From: Methylobacterium sp. 17Sr1-1
GTDB taxonomy: Bacteria > Pseudomonadota > Alphaproteobacteria > Rhizobiales > Beijerinckiaceae
Reading direction: 5' to 3'
Assembly (NCBI RefSeq): GCF_003173775.1
Contig: NZ_CP029552.1
Location: forward strand, 2,438,501 to 2,502,500
DNA length: 64,000 bases
Under the pieces are notes generated by a model. That model was not told the origin of the DNA and ran no database searches. It saw only the letters and a list, made by a program, of their open reading frames with translations. Made by a program: the position numbers and the translations under genes. Positions 26,266 to 34,741 of this stretch are shown here, piece after piece; position 1 is the stretch's first letter; every line of letters begins with the position of its first letter.

Positions 26266-27735
26266 ATGCCCATAGACGAGATGGACGAGGAACTGGTCGC
26301 CAACGGCGTGTCGGCGGCGACCGGAGCGGTGCTGCCTCAGCCCGACCCGGCGGCGGTCGAGCGCCTGATCCGGGGCGAGGGATCGGCGTCGCTGACTGTC
26401 GTCGATAACCGGATCAAGAAGGCCAGGACGGTGACGGTCGACGGCGTCGAGCTGGAGAGCTTCGGGATCGACCACACGCTAGACCCGGAGGATCTTGCCC
26501 AGGCCGGATGGGGCGTCATCTTCGCGGCCGACATAGGCGACGACGTCAAGCGCGCCCTTGCGCCGTTGCTGGAGAAGCGAAAGGCACAGGCGGGCAAGCA
26601 TTACCACGCGTTCGAGGACGTGCGGCCCGACGACGACGCGGTCGCGTGGCTCGGGCGCCAGGGCTACAAGCCCGGCCTGGACATCGTCGATCCGGAGAAG
26701 GGTGTCCCCTATTACCTACTGATCGTCGGCTCGCCGGCCTCCATACCGATGTCGTTCCAGTACGTCCTGGACACCTACTGGGCAGTCGGACGCATCTTCT
26801 TCCCGGCCTGCGACGACTACGCGCAATACGCGCGAAGCGTGGTCGCCTACGAGGAGGCCGAACGACCGCCCCAGTACGTCAAGCGAGCCGTCCTCTTCGC
26901 GCCCGAGCACGCCTTCGATGCCGCGACGCGGATGTTCACGCGCGACGTCGCGAAGCCGTTCTTGGACGAAGGCGGCGCCAGGCCGCTCGGGCGCCGACAG
27001 AAATTCCACGTCCAGCCGCTTATCGGGGACGACGCCACGAAGGAAAAGCTGGTGACGGCGCTGCGCGGAGGCGGGGACGACGGCAAGGCCGCGCCCGCAT
27101 TGCTGTTCTCGGGAGGCCACGGCATGGCCTTCGACCGGGGTCACGAGTTGCAGGTCGAACACCAGGGCGCGCTGGTCTGCCAGGACTGGAAACCCGGTCA
27201 CCCCGTCCAGCCGACGGACTACTTCAGCGCATCCGACGTGAAGGACATGAATCTCAGCGGCATGATCCACTTCATGTTCGCCTGCTACGGCGGGGGCTGG
27301 GAGATGTACGACACGTTCCGCGACGAGAACGGGCGCGCGCCTCAGATCGCCGACGCTCCGCGTATCGCCCGGCTTCCGCAGGCCATGCTCGCCCATCCCG
27401 AAGGCGGCGCCCTGGCCGTCGTCGCCCACGTCGATCGGGCTTGGTCCTATTCCTTCAGGACGGCCTCCGGCGGCATCCAGACGACCGGCATGCGGGAGGT
27501 TCTCGATCTCATCCTCATGGGGCGTCGCGTCGGCAACGCCTTGGACCGTTTCAACCTGAAATGGGCCGTGCTTAGCGCACCGCTGGCCGATGCCATGCGT
27601 GATTTCGAGCGCGGGACGACGAGCGCCCAGCAGTTGGCGAAACTCTGGATCGCACGGGACGACGCGCGCAATTACGTCGTCATCGGCGATCCCGCCGTCC
27701 GCTTGCGTGTGGAGAATATGAGGCCGTCCGTCTAG
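26266..27735 (+). CDS. Gingipain/C25-like clan CD cysteine peptidase homologue
   Basis: A 489-residue protein. The first 145 residues are unassigned. The middle and C-terminal parts have the caspase-hemoglobinase (clan CD) layout seen in C25 peptidases: strand YYLLIVGSPASIP, a catalytic His285 in LLFSGGHGMAF, catalytic Cys340 in FMFACYGGGW, VVAHVDRAWSYSF and the closing motif VIGDPAVRLR, which matches the family's usual GDPxxxxR ending. No signal peptide or sorting tail is present, so unlike gingipains it is cytosolic. It follows the hydrolase by 9 bases and converges on the caspase-like operon. Peptidase activity is inferred from the dyad. Confidence 0.72.
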   Translation: MPIDEMDEELVANGVSAATGAVLPQPDPAAVERLIRGEGSASLTVVDNRIKKARTVTVDGVELESFGIDHTLDPEDLAQAGWGVIFAADIGDDVKRALAPLLEKRKAQAGKHYHAFEDVRPDDDAVAWLGRQGYKPGLDIVDPEKGVPYYLLIVGSPASIPMSFQYVLDTYWAVGRIFFPACDDYAQYARSVVAYEEAERPPQYVKRAVLFAPEHAFDAATRMFTRDVAKPFLDEGGARPLGRRQKFHVQPLIGDDATKEKLVTALRGGGDDGKAAPALLFSGGHGMAFDRGHELQVEHQGALVCQDWKPGHPVQPTDYFSASDVKDMNLSGMIHFMFACYGGGWEMYDTFRDENGRAPQIADAPRIARLPQAMLAHPEGGALAVVAHVDRAWSYSFRTASGGIQTTGMREVLDLILMGRRVGNALDRFNLKWAVLSAPLADAMRDFERGTTSAQQLAKLWIARDDARNYVVIGDPAVRLRVENMRPSV

Positions 27736-27795
27736 CGCATCGGTCCGAAACGCGGTTTCCGGCTTTCGGAAAAAAGCCAATATGGGACAGCAACT

Positions 27796-27836
27796 TAGAC
27801 AATTGCCCTGGATTTCATATCCAGGACGATTGTCTA
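27796..27836. terminator. Bidirectional hairpin between convergent genes
   Basis: TAGACAAT pairs with ATTGTCTA (27829-27836) and CCTGGAT (27807-27813) pairs with ATCCAGG (27819-27825) around the loop TTCAT. It lies between two convergent operons and includes the stop codon of the minus-strand gene; it probably terminates both. The preceding stretch 27740-27780 (CGGTCCGAAACGCGGTTTCC...) resembles a dispersed rhizobial-type intergenic repeat. Confidence 0.55.
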
Positions 27837-29162
27837 GGGATTGGCCTCCTCGACCTTCAAGGGAAGCGTCTTGGCGGGGGGAGCGGTGCGCCGGAGCCGA
27901 ACCGTCTGCCCCGACAGCGCAGCGACGACCTCTTCGGACAGGCGCTCGTCGTCGGGGTCGGACGGATCCAATCCGGTGAAGGTCAGCGTCGGCTCCGAGA
28001 AGTCCGTGAAGAGCGAGACGCCTTGAGCGCGCTCGAACAGACTATCGAGTCCGTCCGGATCGCCGGGTTCGAGCCCGAGCGTGTTCAGCGTTCCGCTCGC
28101 CCGGCACTGGATATAGAACCGCATGCGATTGGTCATGTAGTTCAACCCGTAGCTGAAGTCGGGCAGCCCGACCTCGCCGGCGGCCCTCAGCTCGGCCAGC
28201 GCCTGCCGATGACGTCCGCTCAAGGCCGCGGTCTCGGCGAGGACGACATGAGCGTCGGCGGACGCGCCCTTCTCTACGAGCCGGCCGGCCAACTCCGCCG
28301 CCCCTTGTCTCTCGCCGGTCCTGAGCAGGACGTACATGGCCAGTGTGGCCGCCCCGACGCGTTGCGCCTCGAAGCCTTCGATCTCCGACAGGTGGAGTTC
28401 CTGCGAGACGGTCGCGACCTCGTCGAGGCGGCCCTCCATCCGCAGCGCCTGGAGTTCGTTGATCAGCCCAACGCCGAGATCGACCGTCGTCTCGGCGGCG
28501 GCGATCGACCGGTCGGCATCCACGGGTGCCGACAGAACGAGATCCGAACCCGCGGGAAGCACGACGTTGAGGGCCGCATGCCCCGCTCGCAGCACCTGCA
28601 GCCCGAGCCGAACGCCCGCCTCGGACCGTATGCGCTGGCCCGAGCCGCGAGCCTCGATGGAGACGGCACCGGAGGCCGCCTCGGACCAGACCGAGTCCGT
28701 GATCCCGAAGGCCCGCACCTTGACCAAGTGGTCGTCCGGCGCGTGGCGGATTTCCTCCAGCTGCACGCCGAATCGTACCACGGCAGCGTTGAACGACGAA
28801 GAATGCCGTCTCACAAACCGCATGGCGTCGTCGAAGCCGCTCCTCGCCGTCTCGCCGAGCATCGTGACGAGATGGTCCTTAAGGAACGCGTCCACGCTGG
28901 GCAGCGCCTTCAGATCCTCGACGACCTTCGTGACATCGACCGCCCCGTGTTCATCAATCCTGACCTGTTGGCTGATCCTGGTCCCGACTGGAAGGGCGAC
29001 GCTGAAGATGTAATCTCCAGCGGAGAGCGTGTTCAAGGTGGACGCGAGCCTCGCCACCGTCGTGCGCTCGACGAGCGTGTCGTCTTGTCGGCGAATTTCG
29101 AGCGGGAGCGTTCGCAGCAGATCGGTCCCAGCCATAACGGCCTTGGAGAAATACTCTCTCAT
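27834..29162 (-). CDS. Unrecognised protein coupled to the caspase-like gene
   Basis: A 442-residue protein whose family I do not recognise. The N-terminal third (MREYFSKAVMAGTDLLRTLP...) contains a beta-rich segment (SAGDYIFSVALPVGTRISQQVRI), the central part is helical, and residues about 280-390 (ATLAMYVLLRTGERQGAAELAGRL, AHVVLAETAALSGRHRQALAEL) look like TPR-type helical pairs, suitable for protein binding. The C-terminus is again strand-rich. The ATG overlaps the stop of the caspase-like gene by 4 bases, so the two are made together. A role as substrate, adaptor or inhibitor of the peptidase is possible but not shown. Confidence 0.7.
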   Translation of the reverse strand: MREYFSKAVMAGTDLLRTLPLEIRRQDDTLVERTTVARLASTLNTLSAGDYIFSVALPVGTRISQQVRIDEHGAVDVTKVVEDLKALPSVDAFLKDHLVTMLGETARSGFDDAMRFVRRHSSSFNAAVVRFGVQLEEIRHAPDDHLVKVRAFGITDSVWSEAASGAVSIEARGSGQRIRSEAGVRLGLQVLRAGHAALNVVLPAGSDLVLSAPVDADRSIAAAETTVDLGVGLINELQALRMEGRLDEVATVSQELHLSEIEGFEAQRVGAATLAMYVLLRTGERQGAAELAGRLVEKGASADAHVVLAETAALSGRHRQALAELRAAGEVGLPDFSYGLNYMTNRMRFYIQCRASGTLNTLGLEPGDPDGLDSLFERAQGVSLFTDFSEPTLTFTGLDPSDPDDERLSEEVVAALSGQTVRLRRTAPPAKTLPLKVEEANP

Positions 29163-30361
29163 CGGCTCATCTCCAGTGTATAGTTGAACGACGGCGGCCG
29201 TATCTCCACGATTTCCTCGACATGGGCGAATTTTGGATTTTGGTTCATATCGGTCACGACCGCGCTGATGAGGTAGCTGCCCGCAGGCAAGTCGCACGCG
29301 TAGGGATACTGAATGGGTGGTGCCGGAAAGCCGGGAGCTGCCGCGTTGTTTGGCCTGCGCAGGATCGGAGCGGTGATCTTGTGGGCCGCCTCGGGATTCA
29401 CGTGGAACTGGCAGCTCACGAGAGGAGGTCCGTTCAGGCCGCGTATTTCCGTTCGCTCCGCTGCGTTAAACTTGTCCACCTCAAGCGACCTGAGCTTCGC
29501 GCCGGCGGCCTTGTTGAAATCCTGCACATTGCTGCTGATGACGCGCACGAGTTCGTTCATGGTGAGGACCCAACTGGAAGATGTGCCCTCGACGAGACGC
29601 TCTCCAGCCCGTCCTTCGAGGCACGCCTTGAAGTCCTTCCCGAACACGGAAATCTGACCGGGTGCGCCATAAGTCTTCTCTCCGGCTCCCGCCGCATAGA
29701 GGATAGGAGCCGTACGGCCATCGACGGGGGCCTCGACGTCGAACAACCCGGCAGCCGGGGCAACGATGTATTTTCTCAATTTGCCGACCGTACTCCGGCA
29801 TGCATCTATAACGTAGAGTTGTTTGCGAGCGATTTGCGGGGCTGATTCGTTGGCCATAAAGTCGCGGAGATTCATGACATCGACTGTGTTGCCGAGGACG
29901 GCTCCCACATTCTGCAGAAAGTCTTCGAGCAGCAGCACGACGTCGCCGCCAGTGCGCTGGATGCCGTGGCCGGCGAAGTAGAAGAGGGTTGCATCGTCCA
30001 TACGGAACGATGCGTCGTTCCGCCAATCGAATATTGCCCGCATCACGTTCTTCAGGTGAGCCGCAGGCAGGTTCTTAAACGCCGTTCCCTGCTGGCCGAT
30101 TGGCTCATCAGACGAGGGAGATGCGAGCAACCGCAAGGTCTTCAGGGCAGGTCTCATTGAGGCCGCCTGTTTCAGGAGGACGTCGGCCAGTTCGACGACG
30201 GTCAAGGCCGGCGAGGCAAGCTGGCCGAGGCCGTAGGTCTCGTCCGCAGCATGATCACTGCCATTCAAGTACGGGTAGGAGCTGACCCCGATAAGGATGG
30301 CATGTAGTCCGGGTCGGTCAATGTGGTTTTCATCGAATATGAGGCCCAGATCATTTCGCAT
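29159..30361 (-). CDS. Caspase-like (C14/metacaspase) peptidase
   Basis: A 400-residue protein with a caspase p20-like domain at about 18-250. Strand 1 reads HAILIGVSSYPYL; the catalytic His132 is in LFYFAGHGIQ and Cys188 in QLYVIDACRST, both in the classical context for prokaryotic caspase homologues (metacaspase/orthocaspase). A DVMNLRDFMA segment lies between them. The C-terminal 110 residues look like a beta-sandwich (PPLVSCQFHVNPEAAHKI, ACDLPAGSYLISAVVTD). No signal peptide or membrane helix. It is first in a two-gene minus-strand operon converging on the hydrolase/C25-like pair. Caspase homologues in bacteria act in immunity and regulated cell death; that role here is inference. Confidence 0.85.
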   Translation of the reverse strand: MRNDLGLIFDENHIDRPGLHAILIGVSSYPYLNGSDHAADETYGLGQLASPALTVVELADVLLKQAASMRPALKTLRLLASPSSDEPIGQQGTAFKNLPAAHLKNVMRAIFDWRNDASFRMDDATLFYFAGHGIQRTGGDVVLLLEDFLQNVGAVLGNTVDVMNLRDFMANESAPQIARKQLYVIDACRSTVGKLRKYIVAPAAGLFDVEAPVDGRTAPILYAAGAGEKTYGAPGQISVFGKDFKACLEGRAGERLVEGTSSSWVLTMNELVRVISSNVQDFNKAAGAKLRSLEVDKFNAAERTEIRGLNGPPLVSCQFHVNPEAAHKITAPILRRPNNAAAPGFPAPPIQYPYACDLPAGSYLISAVVTDMNQNPKFAHVEEIVEIRPPSFNYTLEMSR

Positions 30362-30675
30362 GTGTGCACTGCCATCAACACCGGCCAGCTCAGGTCGCAG
30401 AGCATGCTAGAGTACAACATCCGCCTCCGGCGAGAGCAAGTGCCTTCGTCAGCTCGTCACCCTGGTCGAGACCGCCCGCACCGGAGCGCTCGCCTCCGAC
30501 GATTTTGGAGCAGCGCGCTGTTGGAGTGTGGTTACAGAGGTAGTTCTCCCAAAAATGAGTAAGAAAATTGAAAGCCTGGAGTGTCCGAATTTTAAATCGA
30601 AGAAGTCCATCCCCAAAGCCCCCTCCGCGGCCAAGCTCGGGATGCAGGCGAAGCTCGGGATGTCGGCTGAGGCTA

Positions 30676-30939
30676 GGCGCGATGTGGGCGGGCTTCGAAC
30701 TCTTCCGCACATTTCCCCTCGACGCCGATTGCAACCGTGCCGACCCGAAGCGGGCTGGGAAGCTGACCATGCCGATACTGGCGTTGGCCGGCGCGGCCAG
30801 CGCGTTCGCACCTTTTACCGAGGCTATGATGCGGGAGGTGGCGGAGGACGTGACTTTCGGGACCATCGAGCGGGCAAACCACTGGGTGCCCGGGGAGAAC
30901 GCCGAGGCGCTAGTCGGCGTCATCACGGCCGTTCCGTAG
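30676..30939 (+). pseudogene. C-terminal remnant of an epoxide-hydrolase-like alpha/beta hydrolase
   Basis: From about 30682 the plus strand encodes AGFELFRTFPLDADCNRAD, LTMPILALAGAAS and NHWVPGENAEALVGVI. These are the cap end, last strands and catalytic-His region of an epoxide hydrolase/haloalkane dehalogenase type protein. The N-terminal two-thirds are missing; upstream sequence is unrelated and AT-richer. Confidence 0.7.
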
Positions 30940-31020
30940 GGCCGGACCCCAGCGAGCATTCGCCGAGGACATTGTGGCCGCTGTAACCTGTCATTCAGTG
31001 CTAATGGCAGGTTTCAGAGG

Positions 31021-31206
31021 CATGCCTTTTAAGGTGTTAAATACTTGGAAACGTTGCAAAAAATGACCATCGCGCAGCCAAGCTTGATGATGCTTCCGTG
31101 GAGGTGAAGATGCTCAGGACGCCAGAAAGCCGAGAGAGTGAAAATACTGCCTCTTGAGAGGATTATTCTCAGATAAGACGTAGCAAAAAACACCTTAAAA
31201 GGCATG
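31021..31206. mobile_element. 186-bp MITE-like element with 18-bp perfect ends and 11-bp target duplication
   Basis: Positions 31021-31038 and 31189-31206 are perfect inverted repeats starting CATGCCTTTTAAGGTGTT. The element is flanked on both sides by the identical 11-mer GGTTTCAGAGG (31010-31020 and 31207-31217). It is AT-rich compared with its surroundings and contains no ORF. A CAT start and a 10-12 bp duplication are typical of IS4/IS231-type elements, so it is probably a non-autonomous derivative mobilised in trans. Confidence 0.88.
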
Positions 31207-31441
31207 GGTTTCAGAGGCTGAGCGGCTATTCCAGCGGCTCTGTACATAAAGCCGCTTATGGCGCATCTCTGCCTTTCGCCGACTCGCCTAACTATGGGCC
31301 TAAGTGTCCCCACGACTCAAGTGCATCTATGAGTACCCCCGTGAGGCAGTCACGGTGAGACGCCCACGCCCTGTCTCATAAGGTTGTCGTGCGGCCTGTG
31401 AGACAGCTACAAGGGATTGTCTAGACCCTGCGAGACATTCT

Positions 31442-31987
31442 ATGGCCCGGATCGGCTACGCCCGCGTCTCCACCCTCGACCAAGACCTCACCGTGCAGCT
31501 CGCCGCCCTGAAGGCCGCCGGCTGCGACATCGTCCGGGCCGAGAAGGTGTCCGGATCCTCGACCGTCGGGCGCGACGAGTTGCGCACCGTGCTCGCCTTC
31601 ATCCGCGCGGGCGATACGCTGGTCGTCACCCGCGTCGACCGGCTGGCGCGCTCGATCGGCGATCTCCAGGACATCGTGCGCGAGCTGAGAGGGAAGGGGG
31701 CGGGCCTGCTCGCGACCGAGCAGCCGATCGACACCTCGACCGCCGCCGGCAAGGCGTTCCTCGACATGCTGGGCGTGTTCGCCGAGTTCGAGACGAACCT
31801 CAGGCGCGAGCGCCAAGCGGAAGGGATCGCCAAGGCGAAGGCGCTCGGCGTCTACAAGCGGGCGCGCACGGTCGATCCGGAGGCCGTGCGGGCGCTAGTA
31901 GGGGAGGGGAAGGGCGCCTCGGCGATCGCGCGACAGCTCGGGATCGGCCGCGCTAGCGTCTACCGGGCGCTCAAAGCGACGCCTTAG
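31442..31987 (+). CDS. Serine recombinase (resolvase/invertase family)
   Basis: A 181-residue small serine recombinase. The catalytic Ser10 is in RIGYARVSTLDQD; other core motifs are VVTRVDRLARS (conserved Arg pair), TSTAAGKAFLDMLGVFAEFE and RRERQAEGIAKAKA in the E-helix. A C-terminal helix-turn-helix (ASAIARQLGIGRASVYRAL) binds the site. It resembles plasmid or transposon resolvases (Tn3-type). Two remnants of resolvase C-terminal regions lie downstream at 32308 and 33204, so this locus has been a repeated recombination site. Confidence 0.92.
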   Translation: MARIGYARVSTLDQDLTVQLAALKAAGCDIVRAEKVSGSSTVGRDELRTVLAFIRAGDTLVVTRVDRLARSIGDLQDIVRELRGKGAGLLATEQPIDTSTAAGKAFLDMLGVFAEFETNLRRERQAEGIAKAKALGVYKRARTVDPEAVRALVGEGKGASAIARQLGIGRASVYRALKATP

Positions 31988-32027
31988 CCGGCTTGGTCTG
32001 GTCGGATGAGCGTGACATGCTGCCGGC

Positions 32028-32270
32028 ATGAAAGACATCGCCCCCGGAGTCGACCTGGTTGTCGTTCGAGAGACGAAAGACCCGGACAACCCAGCCCCGG
32101 CCCAACTATGGGCGGCAGCCGTCCCGCACGGCCAGGCGATCGAGGTGGTCCGAGCCCTCGCGCCGGAGGGCTGGCATATGGAGATGTCGCGGGACTATCC
32201 GAGGCGCAAGTTAGCCGCCGATCTTAATCTCAGGCCGGGCGACTCCCGCGAGATCGTCGGAGCTGCATAG
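32028..32270 (+). CDS. Hypothetical protein (80 residues)
   Basis: A small frame beginning MKDIAPGVDLVVVRETKDPDNPAP with host-like codon use, 40 bases after the recombinase. It looks like a compact mixed alpha/beta protein. No family recognised; similar small ORFs often accompany resolvase genes on plasmids. Confidence 0.5.
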   Translation: MKDIAPGVDLVVVRETKDPDNPAPAQLWAAAVPHGQAIEVVRALAPEGWHMEMSRDYPRRKLAADLNLRPGDSREIVGAA

Positions 32271-32307
32271 CCACGACCCGATCCGATCCCGCACAAGTGA
32301 AGGTCGG

Positions 32308-32455
32308 GAACGGGCGAAGGCGGAGGGCATCCGCATGAGCCGCAAGCCCAAGCTTACACCGCACCAGTAACGTGAGGCCATCGAGTGGCCCAACCGAGGC
32401 GAAGTGCTGGCCAAGACTGCCCGGAGCTACAACGTTAGCCACAGCGCAATTTTAA
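32308..32455 (+). pseudogene. Resolvase C-terminal DNA-binding remnant with in-frame stop
   Basis: The frame ERAKAEGIRMSRKPKLTPHQ, a TAA stop, then REAIEW and LAKTARSYNVSHSAI matches the linker and helix-turn-helix of Tn3-type resolvases. The catalytic domain is absent. It ends where the low-GC DUF4145 region begins. Confidence 0.75.
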
Positions 32456-32472
32456 GTTTATAGGAGGAAAAT

Positions 32473-33156
32473 ATGCAGAGAATAGATAGTTCTGCTGTGC
32501 ATGGTGGAGATATAAGCGGTAAAATTTTGAAGCCCGCGGGTATAAGATCACTTTGTCCACACTGTAATCAGAGAGCAATTTTTACGCTACATTCGTATTC
32601 TTCCCCCGGCCCTCAAAACTCTATTTCGGGATCAGCTATTTGCCCATCATGTAAAGAGGAAATTGGTTTCTGGTCTCTAAACCCATCTGGTGGATCATCT
32701 TTTGAATCGGCCGAGATTTACATGAGTCCTGCACCTAAAAACTACTATCCAACGCCAGGATAACTCAAAGAAATACCTTTGCCATTGAAGAAAGCACTTA
32801 TCTCAACAATCGAATGCTACAATGCTGGGATTTATTCGGCAGCAGCCGTATCTGGACGCAGAACTCTAGAAGGAATATTTAAGTATCTACTTCCTGAAGG
32901 TAAAAGAAATGGTCCCTTGCATAAATTGATTGAAGAAGCTACGGCAGCTAAGGATCTATCAGGCCCGTTGAAGACACTTTCTCATGCTATTAGGACAGGA
33001 GGTAATTTAGGTGCTCATTTTGATGAGGAGCATGAGCCTGACGAGAATGTCGCAAGGCAAATGGTCGAGTTGCTGAACTATCTGGTGTCTTACCTATATG
33101 TTTTGCCAGCGCAAATCAGCCAGCTCGAGGCCGATCTAGGAAAAAATAAAACATGA
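32473..33156 (+). pseudogene. DUF4145 protein interrupted by a single TAA codon
   Basis: A strong ribosome site AGGAGG lies 5 bases before the ATG. The first 96 codons include a zinc-ribbon-like CPHC...CPSC pair. A TAA at 32761-32763 stops the frame, but the same frame continues at once (LKEIPLPLKKALISTIECYNAG) to 33156 with the DUF4145 hallmarks SGRRTLEGIF, HAIRTGGNLGAHF and VARQMVELLNYLVSYLYV. One codon change (for example CAA to TAA) explains the split. GC is about 40-43% against about 65% around it, so it was acquired horizontally. DUF4145 occurs alone and as an accessory domain in restriction and defence loci. Confidence 0.8.
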
Positions 33157-33203
33157 TGTCAGGCATAGAACCTAAGTAATTACTCGTCCCGCCCGATGAA
33201 CAA

Positions 33204-33390
33204 CGCGAGCGCCAGGCCGAAGGGATCGCCAAGGCGAAAGCGGCCGGCGTTTGCAAGCGGGCGCGCACGGTCGACCCGGAGGCTGTGCGTAAGTTTGCAG
33301 GGAGGGGGCTGGCGCCTCGGCGATCGCTCGTGAGTTGGGGATCGGCCGGGCGAGCGTCTTACCGGGTCCTCAAAGCGACACCCCAACCTT
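33204..33390 (+). pseudogene. Second resolvase C-terminal remnant
   Basis: RERQAEGIAKAKAAGVCKRARTVDPEAV repeats the C-terminal third of the serine recombinase at 31442, then loses frame near 33297. With the intact gene and the remnant at 32308 it brackets the foreign DUF4145 segment, pointing to insertion or exchange at resolvase sequences. Confidence 0.75.
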
Positions 33391-33461
33391 AAGCCCCGGC
33401 TTGCCGGAGCGGCGGCACATTTTACTTCACAACAAGTCGGGGAAAAGCCCCGGAGGATCTG

Positions 33462-33698
33462 ATGGACATGGATGAGTGCGACGCGGCATTCCGCAAGGTC
33501 CGGCCGGGTCAGTATGCCGACATCCCGTACGGGATATTCGAGATGCTGTTCCCGCCCGGCGTTCAGAGCGATGACGCCAAGGGGGCGGCCTATGACTATG
33601 CCAAGGCACGCGGTCTTCGTGTTGAGCATCATTCCGAGCTCCGCTCGGTGTGGTTCGTCAGGGACGCCGGGGACGGGGCTGGTGATCATGACATTTAA
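33462..33698 (+). CDS. Hypothetical protein (78 residues)
   Basis: A small frame (MDMDECDAAFRKVRPGQYADIPYGIFEMLFPPG...) with a plausible mixed fold and no membrane segment. It overlaps the next gene start by 11 bases, suggesting co-translation. No family recognised. Confidence 0.5.
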   Translation: MDMDECDAAFRKVRPGQYADIPYGIFEMLFPPGVQSDDAKGAAYDYAKARGLRVEHHSELRSVWFVRDAGDGAGDHDI

Positions 33699-34092
33699 GA
33701 ATTGCGAGCCGGCCCGTAGGGCAATTGCTCGTGCGTCGAGGGGCCTTGCAGCGGGAGCGATGTGCTTATCGCCCATGAGCGCTCTTGCCCAGGCAATCGA
33801 TACGGCGCGGCCGCAGATGGAGATGATGAAACGCATCGACTTTGAAATCAGCAACTATGCAACGCGCCTCAAACTTGGATCCACCGTTATAACCTACTGC
33901 CGCGTGCAAATGCAGCTTGATACAAGGCATGCATCAGATGGATCGATACCGTTCGGTGTAAATTACCGAAATATTCAATCACAGGAAGAACTAAAAAACA
34001 TAATTTGGATACGTGAGGCTTATGAGATTACTTATCTCAAGCTTTGCATTGCGCGAGCTAAGCGCGATCTCGAAATCCTTGAGAAGCCGTGA
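33688..34092 (+). CDS. Hypothetical secreted protein
   Basis: A 134-residue protein with an N-terminal signal peptide (RRAIARASRGLAAGAMCLSPMSALAQA, cleavage after AQA) and a helical mature part (MEMMKRIDFEISNYATRLK ... EAYEITYLKLCIARAKRDLEIL). The ATG at 33688 is preferred because the frame upstream is out of keeping with a signal peptide. Base composition of the mature part is AT-richer than the host average. No family recognised. Confidence 0.55.
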   Translation: MTFKNCEPARRAIARASRGLAAGAMCLSPMSALAQAIDTARPQMEMMKRIDFEISNYATRLKLGSTVITYCRVQMQLDTRHASDGSIPFGVNYRNIQSQEELKNIIWIREAYEITYLKLCIARAKRDLEILEKP

Positions 34093-34221
34093 GGCCCGGC
34101 AGCGACGCTGCTTAGACCTGAAGCGTTTGCCGGGCCCTTTGCCGTAACTGAGAGTGGGCGAGCCTCTTCCTTCTAGACCTCGCCCGGCCCCGTCGCCAAG
34201 GCCAGCAGCCGGGCGCGCATC

Positions 34222-34654
34222 TCACCGATCACCTCGTCCGGCTGGCCCCACTCGGGATCGGCGTCGGCCTTCGCTATGACCTCGGAAAGCACGCGCGAAC
34301 GCCTCGTCCTCGATCCCGAGCCTGCGGGCGAGATCGAGGAGGCGGTCGGCCGGGTTCTCGCGGATCATGCCGGCGTACCACGGCCAGCGGTGGCGCTGCC
34401 TGGTCGCCCGGAGGTAGCGAACCCAAGCGGCGCCGTCAGGGACGACCTCGATCCCTCCGCGCCTGCCGCATCCGGTGCAGCGCATGCGGTCCCCGGTCTG
34501 GTCGAGGCTGACGTCGTGGGGAAGCGGCAGTTCCATCGCCGGCATCTCGGCCGAGTTGCTTGCAGATCGGGCAGTGGAACGAGAGGGTAAGTCGGGCCTT
34601 GCGCGCCTCGCCGAGAAGGATGGGGGAAGCGCATGCCGGGCCATCTCGAACCAT
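34222..34654 (-). pseudogene. Zinc-ribbon hypothetical protein split by a frameshift
   Basis: From an ATG at 34654 one frame encodes RLTLSFHCPICKQ; the other frame continues with EMPAMELPLPHDVSLDQTGD, MRCTGCGRRG and WVRYLRATRQRHRWPWY. CPIC plus CTGC make the four ligands of a small zinc ribbon, so the two frames look like one gene with an indel near 34560. The C-terminal part alone could still be translated from an internal start. Confidence 0.45.
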
Positions 34655-34741
34655 AGCGCGGAGAACGGAGGCGGAACAGGGCCGAGGCGCCGTCAGCTCC
34701 TCGCCAGGGCGATCGGCCGGGCGCCCAACTCGCTCACCTAG

